The notes beneath the pieces were generated by a model that saw nothing but the letters and a program-made list of their open reading frames with translations, made no database searches and had not been told where the DNA came from. Of a stretch of 64,000 nucleotides of DNA, positions 1 through 7,325 are shown piece after piece. The translations under genes were made by a program, and so were the position numbers. The first letter of the stretch is position 1. The number at the start of each line of letters is the position of its first letter. Origin of the DNA: Pseudonocardia alni (GTDB taxonomy: Bacteria > Actinomycetota > Actinomycetes > Mycobacteriales > Pseudonocardiaceae); the NCBI RefSeq assembly GCF_002813375.1, contig NZ_PHUJ01000003.1, forward strand, positions 4,030,001 through 4,094,000, given 5' to 3'.

Positions 1-2
1 TG

Positions 3-1460
3 CCCGACAAGGCCATCGACCTGGTCGACGAGGCGTGTGCCCGGCTGCGGACCGAGATCGACTCGATGCCCGCCGAGCTGGACGAGATCACCCGCGCGGT
101 GCTCCGGCTGGAGATCGAGGAGACGGGGCTGGCCCAGGAGGACGACCCGGCGAGCAGGGCCCGGCTCGACCAGCTCCGTGCCGAGCTGAGCGACCTGCGG
201 GCCCGGGCCGACGCGATGCGGGCCCAGTGGGAGGCCGAGCGGCAGGCCATCCGGCGGGTCCAGGAGCTGCGGGCCGACCTGGAGCGGGTCCGCCGCGAGG
301 TCGAGGAGGCCGAGCGCGACTACGACCTGAACCGGGCCGCCGAGCTGCGCTACGGCGAGCTCGCCGACCTGGAGCGGCGCCTGCGGTCGGAGGAGGCGCG
401 GCTGACCGACAAGCAGGGGGAGCGCCGGTTGCTGCGCGAGGTGGTCACGACCGACGAGATCGCCGAGATCGTCTCGCTGTGGACCGGCATCCCGACCGCC
501 CGGCTCACCGAGGGCGAGCGGGAGAAGCTGCTGCGCCTGGACGAGGTGCTGCACGAACGCGTCGTCGGCCAGGACGAGGCGGTCCAGGCCGTGGCGGACG
601 CCCTGATCAGGGCCCGCTCGGGGGTGAAGGACCCGCGCCGGCCGAGCGGCTCGTTCCTGTTCCTCGGCCCGACCGGTGTGGGCAAGACGGAGCTGGCCCG
701 CTCGCTCGCCCGGGCGCTGTTCGACTCCGAGGACAACATCGTCCGGCTCGACATGAGCGAGTACCAGGAGCGGCACACCGTCTCGCGGCTGATCGGGGCC
801 CCGCCCGGCTACGTCGGCCACGACGAGGGCGGCCAGCTCACCGAGGCGGTGCGCAGACGTCCGTACGCGGTGGTGCTGTTCGACGAGATCGAGAAGGCGC
901 ACCCCGACGTGTTCAACACGTTGCTCCAGGTACTCGACGACGGCCGGCTCACCGACGCCCGGGGCCGGACGGTCGACCTCCGCAACACCGTGATCATCAT
1001 GACGTCGAACATCGGGTCGCAGCACCTGCTCGACGGCGTCACCGCCGACGGGCAGCTCAAGCCCGACGCGCGGGACCTGGTCCTGGCCGAGCTGCGTGCG
1101 CACTTCCGGCCCGAGTTCCTCAACCGGGTCGACGACACGGTGCTGTTCACCCCGCTCACCCCGGCGCAGATCGAGCGCATCGCGGAGCTGCTCGTCGGCG
1201 ACCTGGGACGCCGGCTCGGCGCCCGCGGCCTGGAGCTGGAGGTGAGCCCGGCGGCGCTGGCCCACATCGCCCGTGCGGGCTACGACCCCGTGTACGGGGC
1301 CCGGCCGCTGCGCCGCTACATCGCCCACGAGGTCGAGACCGGTATCGCGAGGGCGTTGCTGCGCGACGCGGTGCCCGACGGCGCGACGATCCACCTGGAC
1401 CTCGGTGAGGGCGGCGAGCTCGTCGTCTCCCACGACGTCCCGGCGGGGTCGGCGCCGTGA
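3..1460 (+). CDS. clpB: ClpB disaggregase, C-terminal part (5' end outside window)
   Basis: AAA+ chaperone that pulls proteins out of aggregates together with DnaK. The visible 485 residues begin at the end of the first ATPase module (PDKAIDLVDEA). A charged coiled-coil M domain follows (about residues 30-150), which marks ClpB rather than ClpA/X. The second ATPase module has Walker A GPTGVGKTEL near residue 222, Walker B VVLFDEIEKAHP, a sensor region ending in MTSNIGS, and the C-terminal small domain. The 5' half lies outside the window, so start and promoter are not visible. Its TGA overlaps the GTG of the next gene, so the redox genes downstream are probably translated with it. Confidence 0.96.
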   Translation, partial: PDKAIDLVDEACARLRTEIDSMPAELDEITRAVLRLEIEETGLAQEDDPASRARLDQLRAELSDLRARADAMRAQWEAERQAIRRVQELRADLERVRREVEEAERDYDLNRAAELRYGELADLERRLRSEEARLTDKQGERRLLREVVTTDEIAEIVSLWTGIPTARLTEGEREKLLRLDEVLHERVVGQDEAVQAVADALIRARSGVKDPRRPSGSFLFLGPTGVGKTELARSLARALFDSEDNIVRLDMSEYQERHTVSRLIGAPPGYVGHDEGGQLTEAVRRRPYAVVLFDEIEKAHPDVFNTLLQVLDDGRLTDARGRTVDLRNTVIIMTSNIGSQHLLDGVTADGQLKPDARDLVLAELRAHFRPEFLNRVDDTVLFTPLTPAQIERIAELLVGDLGRRLGARGLELEVSPAALAHIARAGYDPVYGARPLRRYIAHEVETGIARALLRDAVPDGATIHLDLGEGGELVVSHDVPAGSAP

Positions 1461-1963
1461 CCGCCGACGCGGCCGCGCGCCGGACCGTCGTCACCTGCCC
1501 GCACTGCGGCTCGCGCAACCGGGTGCCGTCGGTGGCCGGGGGGTTCCCCCGGTGCGGCAACTGCCGCAACCCGCTGCCGTGGATCACCGACGCGGGCGAC
1601 GACGACTTCGCCGCCGTCGCGGAGCAGCCGTCGGTCCCGGTGCTGGTGGACCTGTGGGCGACCTGGTGCGGGCCGTGCCGGATGGTCAGCCCGGTGCTGG
1701 AGCAGCTGGCCACCGAGCGGGCCGGCGCGATCAAACTCGTGAAGGTCGACGTCGACCGGGCGCCCGAGACCGGCACGCGGTTCCAGGTCCGGGCGGTGCC
1801 CACCCTGCTGGTACTGCGCGACGGCGAGGTCGTCGCCCGGCAGCCGGGGGCCGCTCCGGTGGCGACGCTGCGGCGCTGGCTCGACGACGCCCTCGCGGGC
1901 CTGGACCCCCCGGTACCGAGTCCCTCGGCCCCGGGTCCCGACGAGACCGAGGAGTCGCCATGA
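1457..1963 (+). CDS. Thioredoxin with N-terminal zinc ribbon (Trx2/TrxC type)
   Basis: 168-residue cytoplasmic disulfide reductase. The N-terminus has two CxxC pairs (CPHC near residue 14, CGNC near 34) forming a zinc ribbon as in Trx2. The thioredoxin fold follows, with active site WCGPC near residue 71 and the cis-proline in VRAVPTLLV. The C-terminal 25 residues are Pro/Ser/Glu-rich and probably disordered. The GTG start overlaps the clpB stop (GTGA). The position next to ClpB fits repair of oxidised or aggregated proteins. The zinc ribbon makes redox regulation of the protein itself plausible. Confidence 0.93.
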   Translation: MTADAAARRTVVTCPHCGSRNRVPSVAGGFPRCGNCRNPLPWITDAGDDDFAAVAEQPSVPVLVDLWATWCGPCRMVSPVLEQLATERAGAIKLVKVDVDRAPETGTRFQVRAVPTLLVLRDGEVVARQPGAAPVATLRRWLDDALAGLDPPVPSPSAPGPDETEESP

Positions 1964-2373
1964 GCCGGCGCAACCCGACCTGGCAGCTGCCGCTGCGGCT
2001 GACCGCAGGCGCCTACGTCCTGGACTCCGGCCTGCAGAAGTGGGACCCCGACGAGGACACGGCCGGGCAGCTGCACGGACTAGCCACCGGCACCTACCCG
2101 TTCCTGGGTGCGGTCCGGCCGGTCACCTTCACGAGGGCACTGGCCGCGGCCGAGGTGGTGCTCGGGGCCGCGTTGCTCGTCCCGGTCGTCCCGGCCGGTC
2201 TGGCCGGTCTGGGGCTCCTCGGGTTCGGCGCCGGCCTGCTCGGGCTGTACGCGCGGACCCCCGGGATGCGCCGACCCGGTACGCCGTTCCCCACCCCGGA
2301 CGGCGTCGCGCTGGCCAAGGACTCCTGGCTGGTCGGCATCGGTGCGGCGCTGGTGGCGGGGGACCGGCGGTGA
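1960..2373 (+). CDS. DoxX-like integral membrane protein
   Basis: 137-residue membrane protein with about four hydrophobic segments: a short one near residues 10-20, two strong ones across about 55-95, and a C-terminal one ending LVGIGAALVAG. This is the usual DoxX-family layout. DoxX relatives are often found with thioredoxin-type enzymes and linked to thiol redox at the membrane; no catalytic residue can be named here. The ATG overlaps the thioredoxin stop (ATGA), and its own stop overlaps the next GTG. Family assignment rests on size, topology and context only. Confidence 0.75.
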   Translation: MSRRNPTWQLPLRLTAGAYVLDSGLQKWDPDEDTAGQLHGLATGTYPFLGAVRPVTFTRALAAAEVVLGAALLVPVVPAGLAGLGLLGFGAGLLGLYARTPGMRRPGTPFPTPDGVALAKDSWLVGIGAALVAGDRR

Positions 2374-2642
2374 CCGTCCCGCGCCCGACGGGGGTCGACC
2401 CGCACGTGAGCTGGATCCGGGACGTCGGGCCGCGGACCCGAGGGTGCGAGGAGTGCCTGCGCATGGGCACCCCGTGGCTGCACCTGCGGCTGTGCCTGAG
2501 CTGCGGGCACGTCGGGTGCTGCGACTCGTCCCCGATGCGGCACGCCCGCGCGCACGCCGGTGTGCACGGCCACCCGATCGTCGCCTCGCTGGAGCCCGGC
2601 GAGAACTGGCGGTGGTGCTACGTGGACGAGGTGCTCGTATGA
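2370..2642 (+). CDS. UBP-type zinc-finger protein
   Basis: 90-residue protein that is essentially one ZnF-UBP domain. Ligands are visible in CEEC (near residue 25), CLSCGHVGCCD (near 44) and the His cluster HARAHAGVHGHP (near 60). In eukaryotes this domain binds the free C-terminus of ubiquitin. Bacteria like this lack ubiquitin, so the ligand here is unknown. The GTG start overlaps the preceding stop and the stop overlaps the ATG of the flavin reductase, so it is probably made in step with its neighbours. I infer a partner or adaptor of the reductase. Confidence 0.85.
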   Translation: MTVPRPTGVDPHVSWIRDVGPRTRGCEECLRMGTPWLHLRLCLSCGHVGCCDSSPMRHARAHAGVHGHPIVASLEPGENWRWCYVDEVLV

Positions 2643-4345
2643 GCCCCGCGGCCGGTGGCGGCGCACCCGCCGTCGACGACCTGCTGGCCGTGGCCCCGCC
2701 GGGGGAGACCCCCGACCTCTCGGGTGCCCACCCCCGGCTGGGCACCGACCGGGTCCGGATGCTGAGCGCCCGCGGAGTGCGGCGGCCGACGTCGCGCGGC
2801 GACCTGCTGATCGTCGAGGGCCGTCCCGACCACGGGTTCGTCGTCGTCCTCGCGGGCCGGGTCGCGGTCGTCGCGGCGTTCGGCACCCCGGAGCAGCAGA
2901 TCGTGCGGGTGCACGGGCCGGGCCGGTTCCTCGGCGAGCTCGGCCTGCTCACCGGGCAGGTCGCGTTCTCCACCGCGGTCGCGCTGGAGCCCGGTGAGGT
3001 GCTCGAGGTGCCGCGGGACAGGCTCCGCGAGTGCCTGCTGCGGGACGCCGAGTTCTGCGACGAGATCCTGCGCGCCTCCCTCCTGCGGCGTTCCCTGGCG
3101 ATCGGCGAGGGACACGGTTTCCGGATCGTCGGGTCCCGCTTCTCGGCCGACACCCGGGCCCTGCGCGAGTTCGCGATGCGCAACCGCCTGCCCCACCGGT
3201 TCGTCGACCTGGAGTCCGACGCGGGCTCGGAGTCGCTGCTGCGGACCGTCGGCATCACGCCCGCCGAGACACCGGTGGTGATCTGGCACGACGTCGTGCT
3301 GCGCAACCCCGACCCGGCCGAGCTGGCCGCCCTGGTCGGGCAGCGTCCCGTGCGGCACCGCCGGTCCCGGCCCCTCGACCTGGTCGTCGTCGGTGCCGGT
3401 CCGGCCGGTCTGGCCGCCGCCGTCTACGGAGCGTCCGAGGGGCTGAGCACCCAGGTCGTGGACGCCGTGGGCACCGGCGGTCAGGCGGCCACCACGTCGC
3501 GGATCGAGAACTACCTCGGCTTCCCGGCCGGCATCTCGGGCACCGAGCTCGCCGAGCGGGCCGAGGTCCAGGCCGTCAAGTTCGGGGCCACCACCCACGC
3601 GCCGGCGGAGGCGGTCGCGCTGGACACCTCGGGCGGGCTCCACGTCGTCCGGCTGCGTGGCGGCGACACCCTCGTCACCCGTGCGCTGCTCGTCGCGACC
3701 GGGGCTCACTGCCGGCGCCTGCCCGTGCCCCGGCTGGACGAGTTCGAGCAGACGAGCGTCTACTACGCCGCCACCCAGATCGAGGCGCAGCTGTGCGTGG
3801 ACGACCCGGTCGTGGTGGTGGGCGGGGGGAACTCGGCCGGCCAGGCCGCCCTCTTCCTCGCCGACCACGCCCGCACGGTCCGGCTGGTGGTGCGCGAGCG
3901 CGGGCTCGACGAGTACATGTCGCGCTACCTCGCCGACCGGATCGAGCGCGACCCGCGGATCGAGGTGCACCTGCACACCGAGGTGTGCGACCTGGTCGGT
4001 GAGCGCGGCCTGCTGGAGGCCGTCGTCGTGCAGGACTCGCGGGACGGTACCCGGTCCACCCTGCCCGCCCGCGAGCTCATGGTGTTCATCGGCGCGGACC
4101 CGTGCACCGGGTGGCTGGGCGGCACCGTCGCGCTCGACTCCGGTGCCTACGTGTGCACCGGCCGGTCGGCTGGGGACGGGGGCGGGGACCGGCGACGGTC
4201 GCCCGGGCTGCTGGAGACGAGCGTCCCGGGTGTCTTCGCGGCCGGCGACGTGCGCAGCGGGTCGACCAAGCGGGTGGCCTCCGCGGTCGGCGAGGGAGCG
4301 ATGGCCGTCCGCCTGGTGCACGAGCACCTGGCACACGCGCGGTAG
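2639..4345 (+). CDS. Thioredoxin-reductase-like flavoprotein with N-terminal cNMP-binding domain
   Basis: 568 residues in three parts. A cyclic-nucleotide-binding beta-barrel (about 40-140) has the phosphate-cassette-like stretch GELGLLTGQVAFSTA. A glutaredoxin-like segment follows (about 165-235). A low-Mr thioredoxin-reductase core has the FAD motif GAGPAGLAA (near 250), the NADPH motif GGGNSAGQAA (near 390) and the C-terminal FAD signature GVFAAGDVRSG. The CATC dithiol of true thioredoxin reductases is missing: the matching region reads VYYAATQIEA. NAD(P)H oxidation is likely, but dithiol transfer by the usual route is not. It is coupled to thioredoxin, DoxX and the UBP finger upstream. 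The cNMP domain suggests allosteric control by cAMP or cGMP. Confidence 0.9.
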   Translation: MSPAAGGGAPAVDDLLAVAPPGETPDLSGAHPRLGTDRVRMLSARGVRRPTSRGDLLIVEGRPDHGFVVVLAGRVAVVAAFGTPEQQIVRVHGPGRFLGELGLLTGQVAFSTAVALEPGEVLEVPRDRLRECLLRDAEFCDEILRASLLRRSLAIGEGHGFRIVGSRFSADTRALREFAMRNRLPHRFVDLESDAGSESLLRTVGITPAETPVVIWHDVVLRNPDPAELAALVGQRPVRHRRSRPLDLVVVGAGPAGLAAAVYGASEGLSTQVVDAVGTGGQAATTSRIENYLGFPAGISGTELAERAEVQAVKFGATTHAPAEAVALDTSGGLHVVRLRGGDTLVTRALLVATGAHCRRLPVPRLDEFEQTSVYYAATQIEAQLCVDDPVVVVGGGNSAGQAALFLADHARTVRLVVRERGLDEYMSRYLADRIERDPRIEVHLHTEVCDLVGERGLLEAVVVQDSRDGTRSTLPARELMVFIGADPCTGWLGGTVALDSGAYVCTGRSAGDGGGDRRRSPGLLETSVPGVFAAGDVRSGSTKRVASAVGEGAMAVRLVHEHLAHAR

Positions 4346-4359
4346 CAGGAGGTGTCGGC

Positions 4360-4812
4360 ATGGCAGGCCCGTCGGGTGTCCCGGTGTTCGAGAGGTTCTT
4401 CCGTTCGGTGGCCGGGCTGCGGGTGGACCGGAGCGACGTGAAGCGGTTCCGCGAGTTCGTCGACGGGCTGGTCGACGACGTCGCCGTCGCGGGCCGGAAC
4501 TCGGCCCGGTGGAACGGCCGGGACGTCATCGCCCCGATGGACCTGCCGATCCCGAAGGGGCTCCAGGAGCGGATGCGCGAGTTCGACGAGCTGGACGAGG
4601 CGACGGAGGTCCGCGCCGTGCTCGCCGCGGCCGTGCGCAGGCCGCCGGCCGACGTGACGTTCTCCGAGGAGACCGAGGCGCTGCTGCCGGAGCTCTTCGG
4701 TGGTCTCGGCATCGCCCTCGCGCGGGCCCTCCGGGCCGTCGACCCGGACGCGTCGAACCCCGGCACGGACCAGTGGCAGCGCGCCACCGACCTCGTCCGG
4801 CAGGTGTACTGA
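4360..4812 (+). CDS. DUF1931 family histone-fold protein
   Basis: 150-residue soluble, helical protein matching the DUF1931 family, whose solved members show a double histone-like fold with unproven function. The family-like features are the start VPVFERFFRSVAGLRVD, an internal MDLPIPKGLQ segment and a second helical half. AGGAGG lies 7 bases before the ATG. It sits 14 bases after the flavin reductase, so it may be the last gene of the clpB operon. A DNA- or nucleoprotein-related stress role is possible but not shown. Confidence 0.82.
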   Translation: MAGPSGVPVFERFFRSVAGLRVDRSDVKRFREFVDGLVDDVAVAGRNSARWNGRDVIAPMDLPIPKGLQERMREFDELDEATEVRAVLAAAVRRPPADVTFSEETEALLPELFGGLGIALARALRAVDPDASNPGTDQWQRATDLVRQVY

Positions 4813-4864
4813 CCACGACCCGTCCGCCGCGGCGGGCGACGACGTCCCCCGGGTCCGGAGCGCG

Positions 4865-5278
4865 TCAGCCGAACGGGACGAGCAGGACGACCGTCACCCG
4901 GCCCGGGCCGAGCTCGACCACGATGCCGGGCCCGGGACCGCCCGGCGTCGCGGTCCGGGGGACCAGCCGCAGCCGCCGCGGGTCCGGCCGCGGCGCGGTC
5001 GCCCCCGGCGCGTCGCCGCGGGCGACGTGGCACACCAGCCGTCCCGGCTCCTCCCAGAGGTCGAACGTGCCCGCTCCGCCGGCGAGGAGGATGGCGGCGG
5101 CCACCGCGACACAGTGGGCGAACGGGTCGGCCAGGCCCCCGGCCGTGGAGTGCGCGGCCAGCGCGCGGACGAGCGTGGTGACGACGTCGAGTGCGGTCCC
5201 GTCGATCCGGGCGCGGGCCCAGAACGGCCGGGGACCACCGCCGTCACCGTGGTGGCCGTCGTCGGGTGGCCGCGGCAT
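4865..5278 (-). CDS. Degenerate HATPase / anti-sigma-factor-like protein
   Basis: 137 residues resembling the kinase half of RsbA/RsbW-like anti-sigma factors: a helix at the N-box position, then GGAGTFDLWEEPGRLVCHV as in the strands of those proteins, then a C-terminal strand. The N-box Asn needed for Mg-ATP is absent (VAVAAAILL) and no glycine-rich lid is seen, so kinase activity is unlikely. The ATG lies inside the upstream MEDS gene (35-base overlap). MEDS and HATPase domains are often one protein, so this pair looks like a split version. It could instead be an unrelated small protein. Confidence 0.55.
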   Translation of the reverse strand: MPRPPDDGHHGDGGGPRPFWARARIDGTALDVVTTLVRALAAHSTAGGLADPFAHCVAVAAAILLAGGAGTFDLWEEPGRLVCHVARGDAPGATAPRPDPRRLRLVPRTATPGGPGPGIVVELGPGRVTVVLLVPFG

Positions 5279-5954
5279 GGTGGTTCAGCTCCTCGGCCTC
5301 GGCCTCCGAGAAGTACTCGCTCTGCAGGTAGTACGGGTTGGTCAGGATGACCCCGTTCATCCACACCGTCGGGTGCGCCCGGACGATGGGGACGATCACG
5401 TCGCCGTCGAAGCTGTCCAGGTCGTACATGAAGGCCGTGACCTGCGGGCGACGGCTCGACCACAGGGTGAACCGGGTCTCGTAGCGCTCCAGGTCCATCA
5501 CGAACCCGGGGGTGCCGACGAGCGGGATGGCCCAGCTCATGTCCGCGACGATCCGGGCGTGGAGCACGCCGTCGCGGTCGAAGGTCGTGTCCCCCCAGTC
5601 GTCCCAGAAGCGCAGCATGCGGTCGGACATGAATCCGCCGTCGTGCAGGTGGCTCCCGCCGGGACCGACGAAGTCGATGTGCCCCGGGGCGCCGGGCGCC
5701 GCGCCGTCCGTGCACCCCGTGCCCGGCTCGGAGAGCGCGGCCACCGCGTCCGCGATCCCGCGGTGCCGGTCGGGCGTGATCATGCAGTAGCACCGGTGGC
5801 CCGCGCGGAGGCCCTCGGCGAGGAAGGCCGCCATCAGCGCGTCCCGCTGGTCCGCACCCCGGTACAGGAGGCAGACGTGGTCGTGCACGCGCACCGGCAG
5901 ACCGCCGATGGTGGCGATCTGCTCGAACGTCGGTGAGTCGTCTGTGGACGGCAC
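5244..5954 (-). CDS. MEDS-domain sensor protein
   Basis: 236-residue protein with the MEDS (DcmR-type sensory) signature HDHVCLLYRG near residue 23 and Cys-rich RCYCMITPD near 53. The GTG start at 5954 is preceded by AGGAAGG at good spacing; longer in-frame extensions run into the divergent gene region. MEDS proteins in actinobacteria usually feed anti-sigma/anti-anti-sigma switches. That agrees with the HATPase-like gene downstream and the STAS gene divergently upstream. The ligand is unknown. Confidence 0.82.
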   Translation of the reverse strand: MPSTDDSPTFEQIATIGGLPVRVHDHVCLLYRGADQRDALMAAFLAEGLRAGHRCYCMITPDRHRGIADAVAALSEPGTGCTDGAAPGAPGHIDFVGPGGSHLHDGGFMSDRMLRFWDDWGDTTFDRDGVLHARIVADMSWAIPLVGTPGFVMDLERYETRFTLWSSRRPQVTAFMYDLDSFDGDVIVPIVRAHPTVWMNGVILTNPYYLQSEYFSEAEAEELNHHAAATRRRPPR

Positions 5955-6147
5955 GGTCGGTGGCCTTCCTGCTACTCGGTCGGTGGAGGCGTTCTCACTG
6001 CTCCACAGCGGTTCCGCATCGACCCCGCAGGCCCAAATCGCCCGGCGTGCCGGTCGTGGCCGGGTGTCCTCGGAGACCGAGTGGCGGCGTTCCGCTTCGC
6101 GCTGCGGAGCCGAAGACCGACGCGGGCCGGCCCCCGATGCTGGGCCC

Positions 6148-6516
6148 ATGACGCTGCTCAGCCGGACAGGTACACGCCTCGCACGGATCGAAGCCGGTGT
6201 CGCGAGGGCGGCCCCCGTCCGTGTCCTGCGGCCACGTGGTGAGGTCGACGCGTGCAGCGCGCCGCGGCTGCGCGACGACCTGCGCCGGGAGGTCGAGGCG
6301 TGTCCGGCGGTGGTCGCCGTCGACCTGTCGGACCTGGAGTTCCTGGGGGTGGCGGGGCTGAGCGTGCTGCTCGAGGCGGAGCAGTTCGCCGACGAGCGCG
6401 GCACGGCGGTGCTGCTCGTCGGCTCGCCCGCCCCACCGGTGGAGCGTCTGCTGGGACTGGTGGGCTGGCCGGTCGCGGCCGACGCGGTGGTGACCGCGAG
6501 GGGGATCCCGTGGTGA
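6148..6516 (+). CDS. STAS-domain anti-anti-sigma factor
   Basis: 122 residues forming a single STAS domain: the strand VRVLRPRGEVDACSAPRL, then VVAVDLSDLEFLGVAGLSVLLEA. The usual phosphorylatable Ser is in the D-S context; here the equivalent reads EFLGVAGL, so the target Ser may be shifted or lost. STAS proteins bind RsbW-type kinases to free a sigma factor. The divergent MEDS and degenerate HATPase genes make a local switch likely. A GATGCT -10 element lies 6 bases before the ATG, suggesting a leaderless mRNA. Confidence 0.85.
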   Translation: MTLLSRTGTRLARIEAGVARAAPVRVLRPRGEVDACSAPRLRDDLRREVEACPAVVAVDLSDLEFLGVAGLSVLLEAEQFADERGTAVLLVGSPAPPVERLLGLVGWPVAADAVVTARGIPW

Positions 6517-6573
6517 CGATGCCGTGATCGGGACCGGCGGCTGCGGATGCCGCCGACCTCGTCGACCTCGCGT

Positions 6574-7185
6574 TCAGCCGACCAGCAGCCGGGGGAGCAG
6601 GTACACGACCGAGAACGCCTCGTAGTAGGCGCCGACCACGAGGACCACGACCGTCGGCACCGCCAGTCGCGCGAGGCGCCGCAGGCCGACGACGTACGCG
6701 CGACGGCGCGTCTGCGCTCCGAGGTAGGACGGGCGGACCCAACCGCGACCGAGCTGGTAGACCCCGAACATGACCATGGCGTAGCCGGTGAGCTCGATCA
6801 GCAGCGTCAGGGCGTGCGGGACGAGCACGGTCGCGGTCGTCGGATCGGTCGGCGCGATCGAGACGCCGACGTTGAACATGTACAGCGTGATGACGGGGAT
6901 GCCCAGGAAGGGCACGATGAGCGAGGGCACCACGATGCCACCGACGGCGGCCACGAACAGGTTGATCAGGAGGATCGTGGTCCCGAAGAGCCAGGGATTC
7001 GTGATCATCGTGCGGACGAGGTCGTCGGACACACCGCCCGCGACCAGGGTGGGCAGCTCGAGGTCGGGGAACAGGACGCCGACCCCCATACCGAGCAGGA
7101 GCGCGCCGAAGATCAGCGCGACGAGCAGTGTCAGCCCCCGTGGGTCCGAGCGCAGGATGTCGGTCGTCCGGCGGAGCGCGGTCAT
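6574..7185 (-). CDS. SpoIIM-like multi-pass membrane protein
   Basis: 203 residues with about five hydrophobic helices. The first follows a short basic N-terminus (LTLLVALIFGALLLGMGVG). Next come an NPWLFGTTILLINLF segment and a GIPVITLYMFN loop resembling the SpoIIM/DUF95 superfamily. The start at 7185 has GGGAGGG 5 bases upstream. Function in non-spore-forming bacteria is unknown. The call is by topology and motif resemblance; another small permease-like family cannot be excluded. Confidence 0.6.
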   Translation of the reverse strand: MTALRRTTDILRSDPRGLTLLVALIFGALLLGMGVGVLFPDLELPTLVAGGVSDDLVRTMITNPWLFGTTILLINLFVAAVGGIVVPSLIVPFLGIPVITLYMFNVGVSIAPTDPTTATVLVPHALTLLIELTGYAMVMFGVYQLGRGWVRPSYLGAQTRRRAYVVGLRRLARLAVPTVVVLVVGAYYEAFSVVYLLPRLLVG

Positions 7186-7325
7186 GGTGTCCCTCCCGGG
7201 AAGTCGGTGGTACGGCTGTCGGGCACGGCGGGTGACCGGCGGCGAGAACCGCCGCACGGCGCTGTCCTGGTCCAGCGGGAGCACGGCACCGCTGATCGTG
7301 CGTGGGGCCGGGCTCCCGAGGCCGG

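Noticed and set aside
3657..5936. 759-codon plus-strand frame across the flavin reductase, DUF1931 and MEDS genes
   Set aside because: It crosses three supported genes in the wrong frame or strand and has no domain signal.
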